Of a DNA stretch of 55,728 nt, positions 21,494 through 34,000 are shown one piece after another (the stretch's first letter is position 1; every line of letters begins with the position of its first letter). The stretch is from positions 1 to 55,728 of the forward strand of contig JNDT01001786.1 of NCBI GenBank assembly GCA_000697055.1. The letters run 5' to 3'. The notes below the pieces were generated by a model. The model was not told the origin of the DNA. It saw only the letters and a list, made by a program, of their open reading frames with translations, and did not search any database. The position numbers and the translations under genes were made by a program. Origin of the DNA: Saksenaea vasiformis B4078 (Eukaryota; Mucoromycota; Mucoromycetes; Mucorales; Saksenaeaceae).

Positions 21494-23053
21494 TTAATGG
21501 TACCGTTGTTCTTGACCAGGTCCACCCGATTTAGCAGTGGTCGATTGCTGAGGTTGGTGATAGTTGTCTTGTTGATAGTAACCTTGTCCATGACCTGCAT
21601 AACCGTTCCCGTACATGTTAGGATCTTCATGTTGGTAATAATCGCCCTGCATCGGTTGTTGCTCCATAGGTGCGGCATTCAATGACTGATTTGGCTGACG
21701 ATGAACAGGACTTGAAGGAGAACCTGCACTGGGTCTGGCTTGCTGTGCCTGAGGATCGTGTGAGGCGTATCCCGTATGGTCATTGGCATCGTAATGCTTC
21801 TGTTGGCCGTAAGAATCTTCGTAATAGCCACCTTGGTATGCATAGTCTCCTTGTTGATGGACAGCTCCGTCGGGATGCATGCCGTGTGGTGGCGCGTACG
21901 CGTTCTGATAACCATTGGGATCGTTGTGATAGGGCTGTGCGTAGTGATCGTGGTAATTAGCGTCAGGATTCCCTTCATTTGGATAACCGTTCTGTCTGTG
22001 CGGCTGCTGCTCAAGTTGTGTCATGGCTATGGTAGTCCCTGCAGCACCCATGGTGGGCGACGCGATATCTTGATAGTTCATTACTGGCGAAGTCATGTTA
22101 TTGAAAGCCTGGTTACTGAGCTGGGGCGAATACGTTTGCGGCGTCGGTCCCAAACCTCCTGTTGGATGAGGGTACGCGTACCCGCTGTCATCAACGTAAT
22201 GGCTGGGCTGGTGTTGATAAGCTGCCTCGGGAGGAGCCATGTTGTTATAGTCTCCATGGTCGTAGCCACCTCTATCAGCAGCCTGTGGGGGCTCCCAGTG
22301 GCCATCAGCGGCGCCGCGTTCGTTGTAATCGTGGTCAAAACCTTTATTTCCGGGAGCAAATATTTCGTCCATGGCTCGACTGGCACGTGTACTTCTCGCG
22401 TGGCGTCTTCTGCGGCGAATAAATAACATGGCCACGGCACCCAAAAGCAAGGCACCGAAAATCGCACCTACAATACCACCAACAAGTCCGGTACTAACAC
22501 CTCCTTTGCTGGCTTGTGGTGTCGTCGTTGAAGTGGGAGAGGTTGTAGTAGAAGAAGAAATAGACAGAGTCGAGGACGACGAAGCGGTCGTCGAAGGCGT
22601 TAACGTCAATGACGAGGACAGGGACGAAGACGCGGTCAGGGCCGTCGTGGTTGCGTGGGAGGTGACACTGGTCACAGAAGCATGCGTGGTAGGCGGCTGT
22701 GTCGTGGTCAGTGGCGGCTCACTTTTTGGCGTAGTATTGGGAGCTGCTGTTGTGGTTGGTGCATGCGTTACTGATGTTGTTGTCGGTGGATGAGCAGATG
22801 TCGGTTCTTTTGTCGTCTCGGGTGGATCATTCGACGGCTTCGGTTCTGGCTTGGTCGTTTCCGTCTTTGGCGCGGGTTCTGTTGTAGAAGAGGGTTTTTC
22901 AGGCGCGATGGTAGTAGCTGGGGGTTCTTCGGTAGGGGGAGCACGCGTCGGTTCTGTAGCTGAAGAGGTGCCAGCCTCGTCCTGTTTAGTGATAGAATCG
23001 ACTTCGGCTTTTGTCGGTGTGCCTTGAGAATGACTGGGAGTGGCGTCAGACAT
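21494..23053 (-). CDS. Ser/Thr/Pro-rich single-pass membrane protein, mucin-like
   Basis: A single exon encodes 519 residues from the ATG at 23053. Residues 1-185 are almost wholly Thr, Ser, Pro and Glu, a heavily O-glycosylatable stalk. A transmembrane helix at about 188-212 (GLVGGIVGAIFGALLLGAVAM) ends in IRRRRRH, the positive-inside flank. Residues 220-519 form a cytoplasmic tail rich in Tyr, Gln, Asn, Gly and His (YAYQGGYYEDSYGQQKHY), probably disordered. The plan resembles fungal cell-wall sensor or mucin proteins such as Mid2/Msb2 in outline, with no sequence motif to name one. From this start it has no signal peptide; an in-frame ATG at 23179 adds a hydrophobic leader (see findings). 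Function unknown; cell-surface sensing is an inference. Confidence 0.75.
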   Translation of the reverse strand: MSDATPSHSQGTPTKAEVDSITKQDEAGTSSATEPTRAPPTEEPPATTIAPEKPSSTTEPAPKTETTKPEPKPSNDPPETTKEPTSAHPPTTTSVTHAPTTTAAPNTTPKSEPPLTTTQPPTTHASVTSVTSHATTTALTASSSLSSSLTLTPSTTASSSSTLSISSSTTTSPTSTTTPQASKGGVSTGLVGGIVGAIFGALLLGAVAMLFIRRRRRHARSTRASRAMDEIFAPGNKGFDHDYNERGAADGHWEPPQAADRGGYDHGDYNNMAPPEAAYQHQPSHYVDDSGYAYPHPTGGLGPTPQTYSPQLSNQAFNNMTSPVMNYQDIASPTMGAAGTTIAMTQLEQQPHRQNGYPNEGNPDANYHDHYAQPYHNDPNGYQNAYAPPHGMHPDGAVHQQGDYAYQGGYYEDSYGQQKHYDANDHTGYASHDPQAQQARPSAGSPSSPVHRQPNQSLNAAPMEQQPMQGDYYQHEDPNMYGNGYAGHGQGYYQQDNYHQPQQSTTAKSGGPGQEQRYH

Positions 23054-25616
23054 CGTGACGAGAAAGGAGAGGAATAACAAAAAAGAAGGAAGAGAGAGAG
23101 AGAAAGAGAGAGAGAGGGGCAGGAATGGTAAGTTTGTCACTCTCGCGAGGAAAACGAATAAACTCTTATTGTGTAACATTGGAAAATTGGAGCGGGTCTG
23201 GATCTGTGGATCATCTAAACCCAGAATAGACAAAAATAGACCTTTGTTTAACCCAGTGTATCACAACAGGTAACCCGCCAACAACCTCTTTTTCTTTTCA
23301 TCCTCTAAGAAAAACGTTGCAGGACCAAACAGATTAATTTTCTCTAGGAACAAAAGGACTGAAACAGGGGTAAACAATAAAATGGTATGCATTCTGACAA
23401 AGAATTCTTTTTCTTCCAGTCATGATAGAAATGGATAGCAACGTGCTCAGCTGCAGATATTAGTTGGCTGTGATTTCCCGACAGACAAATATACCTGCAT
23501 GCAAAATGCCGTAACAATAGTAACAACGTGTTAAAGTAGAAAATCGAACAATGGTTTGATGAAATTGCCACTTCTCTTGTTCTTTACGATAAATCTCACG
23601 ATAACTCTTATGGTGGTACATCGCTTTATTGCTCTTAAGGATGTGGTCGGTCCAATGCTCAAAAAGGAACCCCTCGGGGTTAATTGAAAGTGGTCGAATA
23701 GCGTGTTCGTGATACTTCCAGCACAACCTTTATAACAATCAAGGTCGTCGGAACTGTGATTGTCGTAAACTTCTGTGGTAGGTTGTACTTATCCAATGTA
23801 AGTTCTTACCTTATCGTTTGCTGCAGGAAATGCATAATGACGCATAAGCTCCCACTTAGTGTCTAGCTGTCAGCAGAATGGATTGTCCAATAATACAACA
23901 ACGTGCTTTTCACAGGGCGAATAGTGAAAAAAGAAAAACCGTGCTGCAGGCACCCTGGATATTAGAACCCCGACACCAGGCGAGCAGAGGCTCGCTTTCC
24001 GCGTCCGTGGAGATTTTGGCTCACTAATACCTTTCAATGTGTAATACTGAACGTGAATGCTTAACTCACCGCATGTCGCGAGAGACAAAAAGATATGAGG
24101 TCTACTCTATTCACTACTGCTGTATTAACCCATGCGTTTAGGCGAGATAACTAGTCCTCTCGCAAAGAGAATAAATTCCGTATCATTTGCTACTGATAAT
24201 AATACGAAAATTGTAGGAAAATACTTCTCGCACACCTCGCAGAATTTTAGACTGACTGCCCTTGAGCCTGTCTTTAGAACTATCAGCAATTGGACTTGAA
24301 GTAGCGATGTACCATTATGTCTTTGTTTTACAAAGTTGACTGCCCGTTTCTATTGATCATACCTCGCTTGAAAGGTTCAGCAGACACGGACAAGCGAAAG
24401 GTGTTAGTCTATTAGTAGTGCCCCGTCATGAATAACGAAACAACGGTCCTATGAATTCATATATATTACATCTAACCGTTTGACAAGTCTCTCTTCTTTT
24501 TTATTCCCAAAACATGGACAGACAACACAACGAAGTTGGAGATCTCCCGCCCCACAGGAAACAGCATGGGTACAAGACACCCACATCTACGAGTTGCTTG
24601 CCGGTACTACTCATTCGTTAGACAATCGAAGCTTTGCAATTTTCTGCAGGGAGTCCATAAGCAACCCAGGGCACTGTATCATGGAATTTTCGTGTAAACC
24701 CTTTCAAATAAATTAAGCACAAGCTGATATAGGGCGTCTTTCGCTAGGTGGCAGAAAAGTACGCAATCATTTGTCGGCTTGCAATGTTCCTTGTCAATTT
24801 ACATATTCATCGTTGGATGGATGGTCATTTTGAGACTTTTTTCCTGTCCAAGACGAAATTTTGTTTACTGCCGCATTTAATATGATCCTGACCCGAGGTA
24901 TTGGCACAAACATTCGAGTAGCGTTTGTATATATCATAGCGACGTTGGAAAGTCATCAGAATAACCTAAATCTACTTCCTGGATCAGTAGTCGAACTACT
25001 GCTGGGGCGTTAGTGTATGGCATACTTTTGGCAACTTTTTCGATACTTACAAAATGGACCGGGTGATATACCATAACCTAGGAACAGTAAAATACTTGCT
25101 TACAGTCTTGGTTGTTTTTGTTTAGCCAATCTTGTTCAGTTTGCGCAATTTTTAAACATCGCGTATGTTGCTTATGATCCCAAAACGGCGAAGTATGCAA
25201 TTCGAAGGATTTGACAACGAAGCGGATTCTCAGTACGGCGTGGGATTTTTGCAACAGCTTGGATGACAAAAAACGTTACTGCTTTCTCTACATGGTGTTC
25301 TCGTCAAAGTGTGGACTTCTTCAAGATACCAATACTAGATGTATAAATAACGAACCGGGCTTAACAGGTAGTGGGTATGTCTACTTTACCACGAGAAAAG
25401 TGGCTCGCTGTTCTTTTTCTCAGTCCACCTCAGGGCCCTCACCAAACCAATAAGAAACGAAGAGTGTGGAGTCGCATGCACAGGATGGCGTGGCTGTACA
25501 ATTGCTGTTTCCTTAAAAGGGCAAAGAATAAGAAACATGGTGGCTTCTTCGGCTGCATTTTATCGGATTGTGTTCTCCGGCTGAGTCATCATTTGTCTCT
25601 TTCCATTGCTCTACCC
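23054..25616. other. 2.5-kb interval upstream of the mucin-like and OPT genes
   Basis: A (GA)n-like microsatellite at 23085-23118 lies just upstream of the mucin-like ATG and encodes part of its possible leader on the minus strand. The two flanking genes are divergent, so both promoters should be here. A minus-strand open frame at 23460-23726 has no recognisable motif, and I do not call it. Nothing else is evident. Confidence 0.45.
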
Positions 25617-28286
25617 ATGGCAACGCAACAAAGGCCCGTGGAAGCAGAGATAGGGCTTGTACAGGCCGATGGTAATAGTTGTCGAAGATAACCTTATATT
25701 CACTACGGTTACGCTGGTTACAGACCACTTACATAGACAGGAGCCAAAGCACTTTAGTGCAAGTATTTTCGTTGCGAATCGTTTGCATTAAACGTTCATG
25801 GCATTCTCTTAGTTACGCGCCGTTGCCGTTGGGTTGGCGATCGGTTGCCTCATGTGCTTCTCCAACATGTATTTTGGTTTGCAGACGGGATGGATCTCCA
25901 TGATGTCATTACAAGCGTCATTGCTCGGTTTTGCTTTATTCAAGCCATTTCAGCATAAACTTGTCACAACCTTCGGGCCCGTCGAAAATGTGGTGTTACA
26001 GACTGTAGCCGTCGCAACTGCCACGATGCCACTTGCAGCGGGTACTTTTATTTTGGTGAAATTCTGTCTCCTTTATTAACATATCGCACGACGCAAAGGC
26101 TTCGTGGGAGTTATTCCAGCATTGCAGCTTATGACTACAGCTGACAATCCCAAAGGGCCGATTATTCTATCTGGTTGGCAACTTGTTCTCTGGTCTCTTG
26201 GCGTAGCATTCTTTGGTGTTTTTTTCGCGGTACCTTTGCGAAAACAAACAATTGTGCGAGAGAAACTTCGATTTCCCTCTGGAACTGCAACAGCTCAAAT
26301 GATTAGCCTACTTCACCAGAAACCGGATCCAACGATCGAGTATAATGAATCATCTACTTTACGTCATCGTCATCTACCTGATCCAGATGAAAGGGAACCT
26401 ACCTCACCGCTGGCCGATAATTATCCAACACCTGTTGCACTCCTGCCTGTGGCAGAAACAGAGCAACCTGCTATGGATCAACATCAGGCGTTTGAAGAAA
26501 GTTGGGAACTTAAACTTCGTGCACTTATTGCGTCTTTTTCGCTGTCATCTCTGTATACGGTGCTGTCATACTTTTTCCCCATCATCTATGCTCTTCCAGT
26601 ATTCAACTGGCTGACCTTCAACTACATTGACTTCCGTGCCTGGGAATGGTACTTTACTCCCAGTCTAAGTTACGTTGGTCAAGGTATTATTATGGTAAGC
26701 AAGTATATATGTTCCATACTGTATCGTTGCTTATCACCATGGCAGGGGCTACCAACTACCCTGTCAATGCTACTGGGATGTATCATTGGCTGGGGTTTTC
26801 TGTCACCTATGGCATACTATGCAGGATGGGCCCCGGGGCCTGTAAGTGATTGGAAAACAGGATCAAAGGGATGGATTTTGTGGGTATCTCTGGGGGTGAT
26901 GGTGGCTGAGTCCCTGGTTTCCTTAAGCATTGTGATGTTACAACCGCTTATCCAGAGAATGCGCGGCAAGGATGCGATTGACAGAAGCAAATATCACCCA
27001 ATGCCGACGACAGAGGATACCGCTAGTGTTGTTGAGGAGGAGATTGCGGAAGAATGGGCTGGCGAGGACAAGGAGCACGAAGATGCTCCTCCAGAACAAC
27101 TTGTTCCAAATTGGATTACAATTGTTGGTCTGATCGCTTCTACTGTATTGTGCATTGGCATCATTTCGGCGATATTTGGTACAGACACACTTCCTATTTC
27201 GATGTCGATATTGGCTATTGGCGTTGCAATGCTTTTGAGTGTATTAGGCGTACGTGCTTTAGGTGAAACGGATTTAAATCCGGTAAGGAATCAGCAAATG
27301 ACTAGTTAATCCATTAACAACTATGCAAGGTGAGTGGCATTGGTAAGATCAGCCAAGTCATATTTGCCATTGTCCTTCCTGGCGGTATTGCTGCCAACCT
27401 CATTGCTGGTGGCATTGCTGAAGCAGGTAATTCACATTCTATTCGCAACTTCGATAACTAAAGTGAAATACTCGTAGGTGCTCAACAAGCAGGTAGAGTA
27501 ATTAATTCTCGATGTTCATTTGGTTTCTAATGCTATTGTTATTTTGATAGGTGACTTGATGCAAGGTACCACAAACAGGTTGATTCTGCTGACATGATTC
27601 TCACTTATGATGTAGATCTGAAAACGGGTTATTTGCTGCACGCGTCTCCTAAAGCACAATTTTATGGGCAGTTGATTGGATCCTTTGTTAGCGCTTTTGT
27701 TGCAACGGGTAGCCATTGATCTATATCTCTCCATCCTTACAAGATGATAGGCGCTTATTTATTGTACACAAGCGTGTACACTATTCCCGGACCAGAGTTT
27801 CCAGCGCCCACTGCACAGGTCTGGTTGGATATGTCCAGACTTGTGAACGGACATCCTTTACCCCCTCATGTTCAAGAATTCGTGCTTGCATTTGCGATGA
27901 TTTTTGGTGTCTTGGTTTTCATCAAAGAAACCGGCGATGATCGAGGCTGGCGCCGCTATATCCCGCAAGGCATTGCCTTTGCCATAGGCATCTATAATCC
28001 TCCGAGTTTCACCCTAGGTTTGTGGCACCGGAATTGATGATCGTTATTTGTTGATGCATATGAAAATGTGATAGCTCGTGTCATTGGCGGAATACTCGGC
28101 CACCTGTGGAATAAATACTGTGACAATGCGCAAGATAGCTGGATAAAATCAGCTACATTGGCTTCCTATCGCGAAAAAACTGGCAAGATCCTTATCATTA
28201 TTGTAGCCAGTGGATTTGTGTTGGGCGAAGGCACGTTTGCCATTGTTAATATGATCATGCAGGCATGTCATGTACCACACACTTAA
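25617..28286 (+). CDS. OPT-family oligopeptide/metal-chelate transporter (YSL-like)
   Basis: Eleven exons: 25617-25671, 25724-25758, 25813-26041, 26099-26694, 26746-27282, 27330-27426, 27478-27492, 27551-27565, 27616-27708, 27751-28017, 28075-28286; 716 residues. OPT proteins are proton-coupled plasma-membrane importers of oligopeptides or metal chelates. Family hallmarks in order: LRAVAVGLAIGCLMCFSNMY and FGLQTGWISM, FVGVIPALQLM, REKLRFPSGTATAQ, SMLLGCIIGWG, GIGKISQVIF, GDLMQDLKTGYLLHASP, YNPPSFTLARVIGG and ASGFVLGEG near the end. Many long hydrophobic segments are present, and an acidic cytoplasmic loop (EEEIAEEWAGEDKEHED) sits near the middle. Intron 2 (25759-25812) is GC-AG (AGT then GCAAGT), needed to make HFS-LRAV. 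Exons 7 and 8 are 15 nt each. Substrate not predictable from sequence. Confidence 0.9.
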
Positions 28287-29084
28287 TATGTGATTTTGAA
28301 TAAATGTTCGCGTCAATTAAATAACCTTTACGTTCCAGAAGGAATATACTGTTGGGGAGTGACGAGCCTTTGTGCGGGGAAGCAGTTCATTCATACTTTG
28401 ACCCAAGTACTTGCGCCAGGATAACCTGACCTTTGCATTTAGATGGTGGTTTTGAGTGTAATCCCTGTTGCCGACCCCAGTGCAGTACTATTTTATCGTC
28501 AATTCATTAATTAATGATCGCATATTTCATTCCTCTCTTAGTGCAAAACCTGGCTTTTTATGGATGCAGAATTTATTTAGAGTAGCGTGAAGATTTATTT
28601 CACTAAACAGCATGTCCATGTAATAAAGAAGCCTTTGTCTGTTTGTTATGTATCGAAAATACATCCGCCTATCTACATTGATCCTTTTCTGATTTTAGCT
28701 ATTGTTTTCTCTTTCACATTGCACTCGGACGCGTATTTTTTATGTTCCTCTCCTCGGAAGCCTAGACCAGGTTGGGTGTGTTTTGGCAGCGCACGCCCGA
28801 AGTCATGTAACTTCGTGTCCAGAAAGAAAAAATTCGGTACGGTCCGGACTTCATCGGACACCGAATATGTCACTCATCCCGTTGGTGATGGCGTGCGGAG
28901 CTGAGACGCAAAACTCACTGTGAAGCTTGCAGTATGTAGCACCTTCCTTTTCTCTTGTCAAAGGTACAGAAGTGTACATGGGGCTGCATCGGGGCAACGA
29001 AAGCAACGGATGCAGTTCTGTAACGGATGGATGTGTAGAAAAACGGACAAAGGTGGCTGACTTCATGTTTCGTAGATAGCCATA
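28287..29084. repeat. Intergenic with an R1 head, minus orientation (about 28330-28601)
   Basis: The end at 28575-28601 (ATTTATTTAGAGTAGCGTGAA) is the inverted form of the R1 head, TTTACGCTACTCTAAATAAAT. The preceding 250 bp, with CCGCATATT-like and GCAAAACCTGG blocks, align loosely with 35480-35565 and 44430-44500. The copy is truncated. The remaining 480 bp upstream of RPS16 show nothing else. Confidence 0.6.
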
Positions 29085-29817
29085 ATGGAAGCCGTTCAAA
29101 CCTTTGGCCGCAAGGTGCGTATACTTTTTTTTTTGTCGTACTGAGCTGTAGACCGTTCGTTCGATGCCACTGCACATAGTTCTGCGCACATACGTTATAC
29201 GCAGAATGACATTACAGAAAAGAGTTTTGAAGCTTCCAGATAAAAATGGACTATGGATGAACGATCCCAGCAACGAGAATTGAGAATGATTGGGCTTACC
29301 ATTTCATAATAGAAAACCGCCACTGCCGTTGCCCACTGCAAGCGTGGACGTGGTCTCATCCGTGTCAATGGCTCCCCTCTCGAGCTTCTTGAGCCCGAGA
29401 TCTTGAAGTTCAAGGTCTACGAAGTCATCCTTCTTCTTGGTGAGGAGCGTTTCTCCAACGTCGACATCCGCATTCGCGTCCAGGGTGGTGGTATGTACAA
29501 TGCTATGACGAAAAAAGAAGCGACGGTGCTCATGTTGATTACAGGTCACACCTCCCAGGTGTATGCTATTCGTCAGGCTCTTGCTAAGGCTATTGTCGCC
29601 TTCTACCAGAAGTTTGTCGATGAGGCTGCCAAGAAGGAAATCAAGGAAATCCTTGTTCAGTACGACCGTACTCTCCTTGTCGCCGATCCTCGCCGTTGCG
29701 AACCCAAGAAGGTAACGTTCAATACATTGTGTAATGAAGGTGGAATTAACGAATATTTGTCTTGTTTAGTTCGGCGGTCCCGGTGCCCGTGCCCGTTACC
29801 AGAAGTCTTACCGTTAA
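29085..29817 (+). CDS. RPS16: Small-subunit ribosomal protein uS9 (S16)
   Basis: Four exons, 29085-29114, 29313-29490, 29545-29711 and 29770-29817, give 140 residues, close to the yeast and human proteins. The product is uS9 of the 40S subunit, whose C-terminal tail reaches the P-site tRNA. Exon 1 encodes only [10 protein letters not shown], then a 198-nt first intron follows; long first introns after a few codons are common in fungal ribosomal protein genes. Signature stretches: [74 protein letters not shown] and the invariant end [15 protein letters not shown]. All splice phases close without ambiguity. Confidence 0.97.
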
Positions 29818-31093
29818 AGCGTTGGCTATGGTGTCACTTTTTTTTTGTCTTTTTCTCAAAAGTATAAATGTTACAGCATGAGAGGAAAAACAATAGTTAC
29901 AGTGCGTGAATCGATATCGAGTGTTGTTGAAGCGGGAATTAAACTGCTATCTTTGCTGCACTAAATATTCAATTGGGAGAAGAAAATGACGACGTTATGA
30001 TCAAATACACCCTGGGCCTATAGAAACGGGTATTGAGGAATAAGACAATTTCTACCAGGGTCAATTTTCTTCAAAGATCGGCATGAGCACGAAAAACTGC
30101 TTGCAGTTTCTCGTAAGAAGACAGATTTCTGAGACTTATAACTGCATATATCTAAGAGAACTTAATTGTTTACGTTCGAGATACTAAATCTGACATTGAC
30201 GACAACAAGCGAGACAAAAGGGAACGCCTTTTTCTAACACCAGAAACTATATTCAATGCAAATCGATATACCGTCATCCTTAGCAGCATCAGCCAGCCCA
30301 GAAATATATAGAATTCCATGTCGACTGATGGCCCTTATTAGCACGGCATATGACAGCGGCAACGATGATATATTGTGCGACTACTTTCAATAACTTCGTT
30401 GCATCCTGTTTAGTCGAAGGATCTTTGATGCAGCACGTTCTGACGGTATTTAATAACGTCAGTCAGAATCCTCAAACTCCACAATACATTCATCTGCTAC
30501 CAGCGCCACGCATTTTATCCGAGAATCTATATTAAACACCTGTCCACTGTCACCTCATGCACAGAGTTAGCGTCATGAAATGAGCATGTAATTCCAGATT
30601 TCATAGGGACGTATATGCCGTATTTCTTCCATGTACACTTTTACAACTTATTTGCCATTCGAAAAACATCGATTGAGAAGCTCATTGTACGTGTTTTAAA
30701 TCGCCAGTATTATAATTTCGCGTTTATGAACTCCAACGAATTTATGTGGGGAAACCATTGCTATCCATGGACCTCATACTACACTGTGCAGCCCGCCAAG
30801 GTTTAAGCACGGATGCATAAAATGTACTTATTGCATTATTTCGTACTGTATGGATGCTTCTGGATCATGTCGCAGGAGTCATACAAGCGCAGAATGCGCA
30901 ACAGCGGGATAAAATCCAGAGCAGCGAAAAAAAAATGGATTGGCACCTTTGCGCGTACAGAGTGCTTCAATACATTTCAGATACCGACGGGGTGTGATCC
31001 ACCCGCGTGATTCCAATCATATCTTATGCATACAAACGAACGAGTGTGCTCAGAAGAGTTGTCACGAATCGCTTTCTTTTGCAGAAAAAAGTT
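29818..31093. other. Intergenic between RPS16 and FIG4
   Basis: This 1.27-kb stretch holds no supported coding sequence. The short plus-strand frames at 30350-31010 have no known motif and show no splice logic linking them to FIG4. Confidence 0.5.
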
Positions 31094-34000
31094 ATGAACA
31101 GAGAGACTAGTATTGAACAACCAGAAGCTGCAAATGATAAAAAACCAACACCGTCAATTGCCGAGTCTACGGCAACTGTTGTTGAAGGAACTGATCCATC
31201 GACAAAACCACAAGAGAAAGAGTCCCTCTCATTCGCAGATTACCGTTTTGTCATGAGCAGTTTTGAACTTTACGAAACGAAGATGGTGCGTTATGGAATT
31301 CTGAAAGCGCATTCTTGACATTGTTCTAGAGATATTACCTGATAGGGACAAATAAGTCAAGACAACGGTACCGAATACTGCAGATTGATCGCACGAATCC
31401 AAAAGAACTCGACATCTTTATAGATGACTACGAGTATACTGAGCAGGAGAAAACGAGCCTACTTAGTACAATAGAACGTGGGAAACATTTAGTAGGAGGC
31501 TTGCGTCTAGTAAATATGCGTATCTACGGAATCGTTGGCTTTATCCGGTTCACTCAAGGCTGGTACATGATCTTCATCACAAAAAGAAAGCAAGTAGCTT
31601 TACTAGGTGGTCATTACATCTATCATATCGACAAAACAAGGCTGGTTCCTATTGGTTTACAAAGTAAAATCGACAAAAATTCGGATGAAGCTCGCTACAT
31701 CGCCACGTTCCAGAATATCGATCTGACGAAGAACTTTTATTTTTCGTACACCTATGATATCACAAATACACTCCAGGTGAACATGACACGACCACCCTTA
31801 AACGCAGAGCAGAATGGGCACAACGATATGTTTGTTTGGAACCACTATTTGCTCCAATCCGGATTCAAAGACCTGAACAGCCGATCAGGATGGATATTAC
31901 CGTTAATCTATGGTTTTGTGGATCAAGCAAGTATGTTGTTAATCACCAACAGCAAGATATGTTTTATCCTCTAATGTTCCACAAAGAAATCTCGGTTTAC
32001 GGAAGGAGCATTATCGTTACATTGATCGCACGACGATCACGTCATTTTGCAGGTGCTCGATTTCTGAAACGAGGTATCAATGATAAGGTATTCATCAAGT
32101 AAAAACGAAAGCATTTGTCGCTGAGCATAGAGCTGTAGGGTTTTGTTGCAAACGATGTAGAAACAGAACAAATTGTTGCGGAAATGACAACAACGTCCTT
32201 TCATTCAACGGATCGATTATTTGGAAATCCACGATATACATCCTATATACAGCACCGCGGATCCATCCCACTGATATGGTCTCAGGATACAACAAATATG
32301 ATACCCAAACCTCCGATTGAACGTAAGGGACGCAAATCTGGGAATGCTGTAACCAGACAATTCTTTTTTTTTTCTTTAGTAAACGTGGTCGATCCATTCT
32401 TCTCAGCAGCAGCACTACATTTTGAAAATTTATTTCTCCGATATGGGGCGCCAGTTATTGTACTGAATCTGATTAAAGTAAGTGGGAATAGCAGTGTAGC
32501 ATAAGTTCACTGACGAGGAGATGTAGCAAAAAGAGAAGACAAAACGAGAATCTATCCTTGGAAAAGAATTTGCTGAGGCTATCCATTATCTGAATCAGTT
32601 TTTGCCGAAGGATAAGCATATCAAATACATAGCGTGGGATATGTCGCGCGCATCAAAAAGGTACATATGGGATATAGTTGGCGCGTCTGCTGAAAATGAA
32701 TGTAAATGATAGCCACGACCAAGACGTGATAGGATATTTGGAGAAAATAGCTCAAGAGACTATGGATGCGACTTCATTCTTTCATAGCGGACCTGAACCA
32801 TATTTGAATGCTATGCGAAGAGAACCAGGGTAAATTACAGAGCTCGATTATTCATGCACTTATGTTCCCTATTTAGCAATAAAAGACCTATGCGTCGCAT
32901 GTCGTCCGAACAGCGAGGCGTCCTGCGAACAAACTGCATTGACTGTCTTGACAGAACGAACGCAGCTCAGTTTTTGATGGGGAAATGTGCGCTTGGCCAT
33001 CAGTTGTACGCGCTTGGAGTCATCTCCTCACCAAAGATTGACTTTGACTCTGATGTGGTCAATATACTTACCGAAATGTACCATGATCATGGTGATACCA
33101 TTGCTTTGCAGTATGGAGGATCCCATCTAGTAAATACAATGGAAACCTACCGAAAGATTAATCAATGGACGAGTCATCCTCGGGATATGATAGAATCGAT
33201 TCGTCGCTTTTATGCAAACGCATTTTCCGGTAATTTATCTATGAAGTCTGCTTTTTCTCTCAACTGAATTCCTATCTCCGCTAGACGCCGATAAGCAGGA
33301 TGCAATCAATCTATTTTTGGGGAACTTCGTTACAAAAGACGGTCAGCCCATGTTATGGGAGCTGAATTCTGACTATCATTTGCATAACCAGGACCCACGG
33401 ATGAAACTAGCACGGCGCGAGTAGGTGCTTCAGTCAAGCATTGGATGGTTTCATCTTATTTCTTTAATAGTTATCGCAAGTGGTGTGATCCAGCTGCGCT
33501 GACGTTAAGCAAGCGCAAATCAGATCCTTCCTTGTTTACAATACCTCTACAGTTGCGAGTCCCAGCCATTGAACCGGACGAAAGCGATCCATTTCAGGGT
33601 TACTGGATGGAATATTATGCACATCACCAACTGACGTCTTTGGAGAGCTTGTTTACGTATAACATGAATGGGACTTTAAAATATCGCCCGGCAAAGGTTG
33701 CTCTCAATGCAAGAGATGGGAAAGTGCAGTAAGTGAAACGGTATAATGTAGTCAACGCACTTATTTTCTTGTTGCCAGACTTAGCAAAGCAGAAGCACTT
33801 GAAATCAGCCCTTTTACTGTCCGAGTTCCTTCGAGCGGACGGCATAGTAATAACAACAATGTCGACACTATGTCAAAGAAAGAAGCAGAAGAAAGGAAAA
33901 CCAAAGCTCATTACAGGGAAAGGCGATCTGGGGGAACCATCGAAGCCGTGGTGAAGCGAAGTTTGGAACCAGATATTACTGACACCAAGCGCGACGAATA

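Noticed and set aside
22371..22793. Long plus-strand frames across 21670-22793
   Set aside because: They are shadows of the Thr/Ser-rich coding sequence on the minus strand; valine- and glycine-rich antisense translations are expected there.
23460..23726. Minus-strand 88-residue frame with HHKSYREIYRKEQEKWQF
   Set aside because: No homology recognised and no splice logic to neighbouring frames; charged composition alone is not enough.
28587..28904. Plus-strand frames upstream of RPS16 considered as 5' exons of the ribosomal protein gene
   Set aside because: RPS16 already has its proper start [10 protein letters not shown] at 29085, and the upstream frames have no related sequence.
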